Shown piece by piece: positions 6,544 through 9,815 of a DNA stretch of 9,815 bases. The position numbers were made by a program, and so were the translations under genes. Source of the DNA: an uncultured bacterium (GTDB taxonomy: Bacteria > Bacillota > Clostridia > Oscillospirales > Acutalibacteraceae); contig CAMFFI010000029.1 in the NCBI GenBank assembly GCA_945949625.1, positions 1-9,815 on the forward strand, read 5' to 3'. The notes under the pieces are model-generated. The model saw nothing but the letters and a program-made list of their open reading frames with translations. It was not told the origin of the DNA and did not search any database. Every line of letters begins with the position of its first letter. The first letter of the stretch is position 1.

Positions 6544-8190
6544 TTAATTTATTGGTTCAAATCTGTGGATTTTCTTTCCCTCAAATTCGATTACTTCTGC
6601 GAACATATCGTAGGGCCTTACCCAAAGCTCGCCTGTATTATATAAGGCTTTGTAAATCACAAGCTTTTCAAGGGTTTCGCTGTGCCTTGCAATTCCCACA
6701 ACCTCATATTCTCCGCCTTTAAAATGACGGTATTTGCCGGGCGTTACGTTCAGCGGCTTTAAATTATCGTCACTTTTTTGAGCTTTAGTTTTTTGAGGCT
6801 TTGATGATTTTGTTTTGATGTTGCAGGAAGTATTCTCCTCAATTTTAAAGTTACCGTCATTTGGTACCAGTATTCTTGCACTGTGTGCAGGAATTGAAAG
6901 GTTAATATATCCGTTTGCCTCAAATTTTTCATTATCATTGAGAACATCGGTTAAAACAAAATTTCCCTCTGTGTTAAAGCCTATGTCGCTCTGATTATCT
7001 GCAAGGTTTAATGCAATATAAACAGTTTGAGCCGAGGTTCTTCTTCTGAAAACATACTGTTCATTTTTTGTTACAATATTTTCAAAATCGCCGTATTGCA
7101 AGGCTTCAAGTCCCAGTCTGACCTTTCCTAATCGACATAAAAATTCGCACAGAGAATTATCGGGGTTTGGAATACTGTCAATATCAAGGCAAGGTCTGAG
7201 GTCAGTATCGCTTGAATGGGTTCTTGTACCCTTTAACGCCCATTCACTTCCGTAATAGACAGAGGGAACTCCCGGCATACAATACAAAACTGTATAGATG
7301 TTTTTTAAATGCTGTTGGTTGTTTACGTTGCTTGCAACTCGGTTTACGTCGTGATTATCAACAAAATTGTAGGTGTAAATGTTTTTATAAATGCCGCCTT
7401 GCGCAAACTGCCTTTGCAGTGAATGAGCAATTTCAAAGTAGTTGCGGTCGTTATGGCTTGAATAGATACCCTTATAACATTCATAGTTTGTAACGGAATG
7501 TAATCCTTCGTTCTGAACAATTCTGTTATAGTCGCCGCCAACCATTTCACCGTACATCCAGAAATCAGCTTTTTTATCGGCTGTAAGTCTTCTTAACTGC
7601 CTGAAAAAGTTTACGTCCATAACGTCTGCGGCGTCAAGTCTTAAGCCGTCAATATCAAATTCGTCAATCCAGAAGCGAACGCAGTCCAAAAGATAGTCAA
7701 CAACCTGCTGATTTTGAAGATTCAATTTTACCAAGTCATAGTGGCCTGCCCAACCCTCATACCAGAAAGGGTCTCCCTTGGGACTGTGTCCGTTAAAGTT
7801 AAGGTTTTGAAACCATGAACAGTATTGCGAGGAGGGACCTTTTTCCTGAATATCCTTAAAAGCGAAGAATTCTCTGCCGACGTGGTTGAAAACTCCGTCT
7901 AAAAGTACCCTGATACCGTTTTTGTGCAAGGTATCACAAATCTTTTTAAAGGATTCATTATCGCCTAAACGGCTGTCAATTTTTTTGTAGTCAATTGTGT
8001 CATAACCGTGGGAGGTGCTTTCAAACACAGGGTTAAAGACAATTGCATTAATGTTAAGCTTTTTTAAATGGTCAATCCATTCATAAATTTTATCCAGACG
8101 GTATGTGGTTTTGTGGTCGTTGTATTTTGGCGCACCGCAAAAACCCAGCGGATAAATGTTGTAAATTATTGATTCGTTAATCCAAGACAT
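6544..8190 (-). CDS. Intracellular GH13 alpha-amylase-family enzyme with C-terminal DUF1653 domain
   Basis: From ATG 8190 the protein has 548 residues and no signal peptide, so it should act on alpha-glucans or imported maltodextrins in the cytoplasm. The GH13 regions are intact. Region I is DGVFNHVG (98-105), region II GLRLDAADV with Arg184 and nucleophile Asp186, region III YGEMVG with acid/base Glu215, and region IV FVDNHDV with His280-Asp281. A beta-sandwich C-domain covers about 350-445. A Lys/Ser-rich linker (about 450-483) then leads to about 62 residues matching DUF1653: GKYRHFKGGEYEVVGIARHS, then LVIYKALY, LWVRPYDMF and RFEPI. DUF1653 is usually a small stand-alone protein, so the fusion is unusual. 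Exact specificity (amylase, neopullulanase or cyclomaltodextrinase type) is not resolved. It is divergent from ppa. Confidence 0.92.
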   Translation of the reverse strand: MSWINESIIYNIYPLGFCGAPKYNDHKTTYRLDKIYEWIDHLKKLNINAIVFNPVFESTSHGYDTIDYKKIDSRLGDNESFKKICDTLHKNGIRVLLDGVFNHVGREFFAFKDIQEKGPSSQYCSWFQNLNFNGHSPKGDPFWYEGWAGHYDLVKLNLQNQQVVDYLLDCVRFWIDEFDIDGLRLDAADVMDVNFFRQLRRLTADKKADFWMYGEMVGGDYNRIVQNEGLHSVTNYECYKGIYSSHNDRNYFEIAHSLQRQFAQGGIYKNIYTYNFVDNHDVNRVASNVNNQQHLKNIYTVLYCMPGVPSVYYGSEWALKGTRTHSSDTDLRPCLDIDSIPNPDNSLCEFLCRLGKVRLGLEALQYGDFENIVTKNEQYVFRRRTSAQTVYIALNLADNQSDIGFNTEGNFVLTDVLNDNEKFEANGYINLSIPAHSARILVPNDGNFKIEENTSCNIKTKSSKPQKTKAQKSDDNLKPLNVTPGKYRHFKGGEYEVVGIARHSETLEKLVIYKALYNTGELWVRPYDMFAEVIEFEGKKIHRFEPIN

Positions 8191-8199
8191 AGTAATTGG

Positions 8200-8203
8200 C
8201 TCC
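8200..8203 (-). promoter_or_regulatory. Ribosome binding site fixing the GH13 start
   Basis: GGAG on the minus strand lies nine bases before ATG 8190. The in-frame TTG at 8205 overlaps this site and adds only five residues (MEPIT), so ATG 8190 is preferred. Confidence 0.75.
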
Positions 8204-8223
8204 AATATTAAAATTTTTATTTA

Positions 8224-8252
8224 ATTATATCACACAAAAAAATATTGTGCAA
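8224..8252 (-). promoter_or_regulatory. Candidate extended -10 promoter of the GH13 gene
   Basis: On the minus strand TTGCAC (8252-8247) and TATAAT (8229-8224) are separated by 17 bases, and TGA directly before TATAAT gives an extended -10. The -35 box overlaps that of the divergent ppa promoter. The predicted leader is short, about 25-30 bases. Confidence 0.6.
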
Positions 8253-8273
8253 TGAAAATTTCTGTGATATAAT
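8245..8273 (+). promoter_or_regulatory. Candidate extended -10 promoter of ppa
   Basis: TTGTGC (8245-8250) and TATAAT (8268-8273) are separated by 17 bases, with TGA directly before TATAAT. The layout mirrors the GH13 promoter around a centre between 8248 and 8249. The predicted leader is about 35 bases. Confidence 0.6.
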
Positions 8274-8314
8274 ATATAAAAATTAAATAATTTGAATTAA
8301 AAGGAAGGTTAATT

Positions 8315-8842
8315 ATGAATATTTGGCACGATATGTCACCAAAAAGAATTAATCCCGAAGATTTTATTGCTTATGTTGAAATACCAAAGGGCAGTAAATC
8401 AAAATATGAGCTTGATAAGGATACCGGAATGTTGATTCTTGACAGAGTTCTTTATACTTCTACTCACTATCCTGCAAACTACGGCTTTATTCCCAGAACA
8501 TATGCAGATGACCTTGACCCTCTTGATGTTCTTGTTGTTTCAAGCGAAGTTATGTATCCCACCACATTGGTAAGGTGCTATCCTATCGGTGTAATCAGTA
8601 TGATTGATAACGGAAGAAACGATGAAAAAATTATTGCTATTCCGTATAATGACCCTACATATAATACTTTTAAGGATATAAGCGAGCTTCCAAAGCATAT
8701 TTTCACCGAAATGTGTCATTTTTTTACTGTTTACAAAACACTTGAAAATAAACAGACGGCAGTTGAGGAAGTACAGAATGCCGACAAGGCAAAGGAAATT
8801 ATAAGAAAGGCAATCGGCAGTTACAGAGATAAGTTCTGCTGA
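8315..8842 (+). CDS. ppa: Family I inorganic pyrophosphatase
   Basis: This 175-residue soluble cytoplasmic enzyme hydrolyses pyrophosphate to two phosphates, pulling biosynthetic reactions forward. The active-site residues known from E. coli Ppa are all found at near-identical spacing: Glu22, Lys30, Glu32, Arg44, Tyr52, Tyr56, Asp66, Asp68, Asp71, Asp98, Asp103, Lys105, Tyr140 and Lys141. The metal-binding signature reads DLDPLDV (66-72), with Leu where most members have a small residue such as Gly. Length is normal for the family. ATG 8315 is preceded by GGAAGG with a six-base gap. The stop is 12 bases before the small membrane-protein gene, so both are probably on one transcript. It is divergent from the GH13 gene and shares a symmetric promoter region with it. 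Confidence 0.95.
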   Translation: MNIWHDMSPKRINPEDFIAYVEIPKGSKSKYELDKDTGMLILDRVLYTSTHYPANYGFIPRTYADDLDPLDVLVVSSEVMYPTTLVRCYPIGVISMIDNGRNDEKIIAIPYNDPTYNTFKDISELPKHIFTEMCHFFTVYKTLENKQTAVEEVQNADKAKEIIRKAIGSYRDKFC

Positions 8843-8854
8843 TAAGGTGAATGA

Positions 8855-9328
8855 ATGTTAAAAATAGTTAATAAAACCACAAAAAAATTGAGAATTGCCC
8901 TTGTTGTATTGTTTTTGCTTATATTAATGGCAAACAGTTTTCCTTTTTTTCAGGGCTTAAACAGCGACGGAAAATTATTTTACTATACTGCAATTGATAT
9001 GTTTCTCGAGGTTACGTCAATAGTAGAAAATCAGGCTCAGCAAAATGCCTTAATGGCTGTTTCGTGGAGCTCAATTGTATTCTTTATATTTCCAATAGTT
9101 GGATTTTTCTTTGCAATTCTTGATAAAGAAAGAAATCTTAAAAATGTTGCCGGAATTATTTGTTCAATTGCAGGCGTTATGGCAATTGTTTATATTGTAG
9201 GACCTGAGTTCCTTTCTATCGGCTCATTAATTGCTCTGCTTTTGTATTTTGCAACATTTCTTGTTTCCGTTTTCGGAATGCTTGCAAGGTATCTTGTAAA
9301 TAATGATGAAAGCGAAGAGAAAAAGTAA
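8855..9328 (+). CDS. Small four-helix membrane protein of unknown function
   Basis: I do not recognise a family for this 157-residue protein. It has a basic N-terminus (KIVNKTTKKLR) and four predicted membrane helices at about 13-31, 67-88, 97-117 and 120-145. A moderately polar segment (32-66) lies between helices 1 and 2, and the tail is acidic and basic (NNDESEEKK). By the positive-inside rule both ends should face the cytoplasm. AAGGTGA (8844-8850) precedes the ATG; the alternative ATG at 8851 is in another frame and closes after six codons. The 12-base gap after ppa suggests cotranscription, but ppa is a housekeeping gene, so this says little about function. A hairpin follows 19 bases after the stop. 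Confidence 0.8.
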   Translation: MLKIVNKTTKKLRIALVVLFLLILMANSFPFFQGLNSDGKLFYYTAIDMFLEVTSIVENQAQQNALMAVSWSSIVFFIFPIVGFFFAILDKERNLKNVAGIICSIAGVMAIVYIVGPEFLSIGSLIALLLYFATFLVSVFGMLARYLVNNDESEEKK

Positions 9329-9347
9329 ATCTTTTAATAAACATAAA

Positions 9348-9380
9348 AACTGCGCGGCTTAGATTATTTGCCGCGCAGTT
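9348..9380. terminator. Hairpin terminator, T-tract on the minus-strand side
   Basis: A perfect 11-pair G+C-rich stem, AACTGCGCGGC (9348-9358) and GCCGCGCAGTT (9370-9380), closes an 11-base loop. On the plus strand it is followed only by GCTTTG, a poor U-tract. On the minus strand it is followed by TTTTATGTTTATT, a better one. It probably ends the ppa transcript and also blocks leftward transcription from the right end. Confidence 0.7.
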
Positions 9381-9555
9381 GCTTTGAAAGCATTGTCCGA
9401 ACGTGTCATCGCTTAGAACATCTATGCGTCATCCTCCACACGGAGAATGTTGATTGAAATCGCTCTGTCTGCAGTTAAGTAAGCTGTATATACCCACAGC
9501 AAGGGTAATTTTTTTGTATAAAAAATGCGCTGTGAATATTTCCACAACGCATTGA
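9381..9555. other. Gene-poor stretch between terminators
   Basis: No convincing gene is seen here. Short open runs exist on the plus strand, including an 11-codon frame at 9447-9482 (MLIEIALSAVK) after CGGAGA, but they are too short to call. A weak five-pair hairpin TACCC (9491-9495) / GGGTA (9503-9507) followed by seven Ts (9509-9515) could be a plus-strand terminator. The stretch may hold remnants of a degraded gene or mobile element; this is inference. Confidence 0.4.
9518..9552 (-). terminator. Rho-independent terminator of the small Cys-rich gene
   Basis: On the minus strand ATGCGTTGTG (9552-9543) pairs with CACAGCGCAT (9534-9525) over ten positions with one G-U pair and an eight-base loop, followed by TTTTTATA. 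It starts four bases after the TAA at 9556, that is, at the end of the full 65-codon frame rather than after the internal TGA. Confidence 0.8.
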
Positions 9556-9753
9556 TTATTGATTTTCAAAGCTTACGGAAGCATAACAGCAACGCCCGTT
9601 ATGATACGCTCCGCAATTTTCTTTTTCACATTCAGCCAATTCAAAGCATCATTCATCAGCGATTACTCCGCTTGTTACAATACCCTCGTCATTTTCTTCC
9701 TGTTTCCACTTCTGAACATGCTTTTTCGACTTCCGATTATACGGACATTTCAT
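9556..9753 (-). pseudogene. Small cysteine-rich protein gene interrupted by an in-frame TGA
   Basis: From ATG 9753, after an excellent GAGGAGG site with a six-base gap, the frame reads MKCPYNRKSKKHVQKW and onward to TGA at codon 35 (9651-9649). The same frame then stays open for 30 more codons, reading CFELAECEKENCGAYHNGRC and then CYASVSFENQ, to TAA at 9556. Cysteines at residues 3, 36, 42, 48, 55 and 56 would suit a small zinc-binding fold. From memory, it resembles roughly 65-residue MKCPY... proteins common in clostridial conjugative elements and prophages, where the FELxxC segment follows without a stop. The most likely reading is a recent nonsense mutation; a 34-residue product or readthrough is possible. 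No other mobile-element gene is visible in the window. Confidence 0.6.
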
Positions 9754-9759
9754 TCAATT

Positions 9760-9766
9760 CCTCCTC
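9760..9766 (-). promoter_or_regulatory. Strong ribosome binding site of the small Cys-rich gene
   Basis: GAGGAGG on the minus strand lies six bases before ATG 9753. It is among the best ribosome sites in the window and supports that the interrupted frame is, or recently was, a translated gene. A perfect TTGACA (9815-9810) lies at the window edge on the same strand, but I see no well-spaced -10 for it. Confidence 0.7.
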
Positions 9767-9815
9767 GTATAATATTTTTATTAACAAAAAATTATCATTA
9801 GTTCAGCTGTGTCAA

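Larger units (their letters stand above)
8224..8273. repeat. Dyad symmetry spanning the two divergent promoters
   Basis: ATTATATCACA (8224-8234) and TGTGATATAAT (8263-8273) are a perfect 11-base inverted repeat. At its exact centre ATTGTGCAAT (8244-8253) is itself an ATTG/CAAT dyad. The arms contain the extended -10 boxes of the two divergent promoters and the centre contains both -35 boxes. Confidence 0.8.

Noticed and set aside
6331..6645. Plus-strand open frame of 104 codons across the repeat region
   Set aside because: It is built from palindromic repeat modules and the reverse of the GH13 3' end, and its protein has no coherent character.
9447..9482. Eleven-codon peptide MLIEIALSAVK after CGGAGA, followed by a weak hairpin and a T-tract
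   Set aside because: It is too short to separate from chance; it may be a fragment of a degraded gene.
9600..9651. Selenocysteine insertion at the in-frame UGA
   Set aside because: I found no clear hairpin with a GGU-type loop just after the UGA, and nothing in the window points to selenium metabolism; a nonsense mutation is simpler.
9559..9801. Plus-strand open frame of 80 codons
   Set aside because: It is the reverse of the Cys-rich gene, which has a far better ribosome site, a terminator and a coherent residue pattern.

Overview
The window looks like chromosomal DNA of a low-GC, Gram-positive anaerobe of the Clostridia (Eubacteriales), probably an Oscillospiraceae/Ruminococcus-like gut bacterium. 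This rests on the A+T-rich DNA, strong GGAGG-type ribosome sites, a Sapep/PepV dipeptidase, a YfhO membrane protein, an LCP protein, and GTAGGG-type palindromic intergenic repeats. The assignment is inference; no rRNA or tRNA is present to confirm it.

Layout. (1) Bases 1-4015, minus strand: a probable operon read right to left, namely a YfhO-family multispan membrane protein, an M20 dipeptidase (Sapep/PepV type), and the first 42 codons of a lysine-rich, membrane-anchored protein cut by the window edge. (2) Bases 4185-6108, plus strand: a YfbR-type HD-domain 5'-deoxynucleotidase, then an LCP (LytR-CpsA-Psr) protein with its own promoter and a strong terminator. (3) Bases 6173-6543: a gene-free stretch packed with short palindromic repeats. 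(4) Bases 6544-8190, minus strand: an intracellular GH13 alpha-amylase-family enzyme with a DUF1653 domain fused to its C-terminus. (5) Bases 8315-9328, plus strand: family I inorganic pyrophosphatase followed by a small four-helix membrane protein of unknown function. (6) Bases 9329-9815: terminators and a small cysteine-rich gene on the minus strand interrupted by one in-frame TGA, possibly a mobile-element remnant.

How the genes fit. YfhO (putative glycosylation of envelope polymers) and LCP (transfer of polymers to peptidoglycan) suggest a loose cell-envelope neighbourhood. The others are metabolic: dipeptide cleavage, dNMP turnover, alpha-glucan breakdown and pyrophosphate removal. The GH13 gene and ppa are divergent, and their predicted promoters are related by an almost exact dyad with overlapping -35 boxes, so their transcription may be mutually exclusive or jointly regulated.

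Four upstream in-frame start candidates were resolved by ribosome-site position. YfhO starts at GTG 4015 rather than TTG 4045, LCP at ATG 4942 rather than GTG 4933, the GH13 gene at ATG 8190 rather than TTG 8205, and the small membrane protein at ATG 8855 rather than the out-of-frame ATG at 8851. I see no CRISPR array, complete insertion sequence, riboswitch or known defence system. The most unusual items are the GH13-DUF1653 fusion, the symmetric divergent promoter, the UGA-interrupted Cys-rich gene and the repeat cluster.
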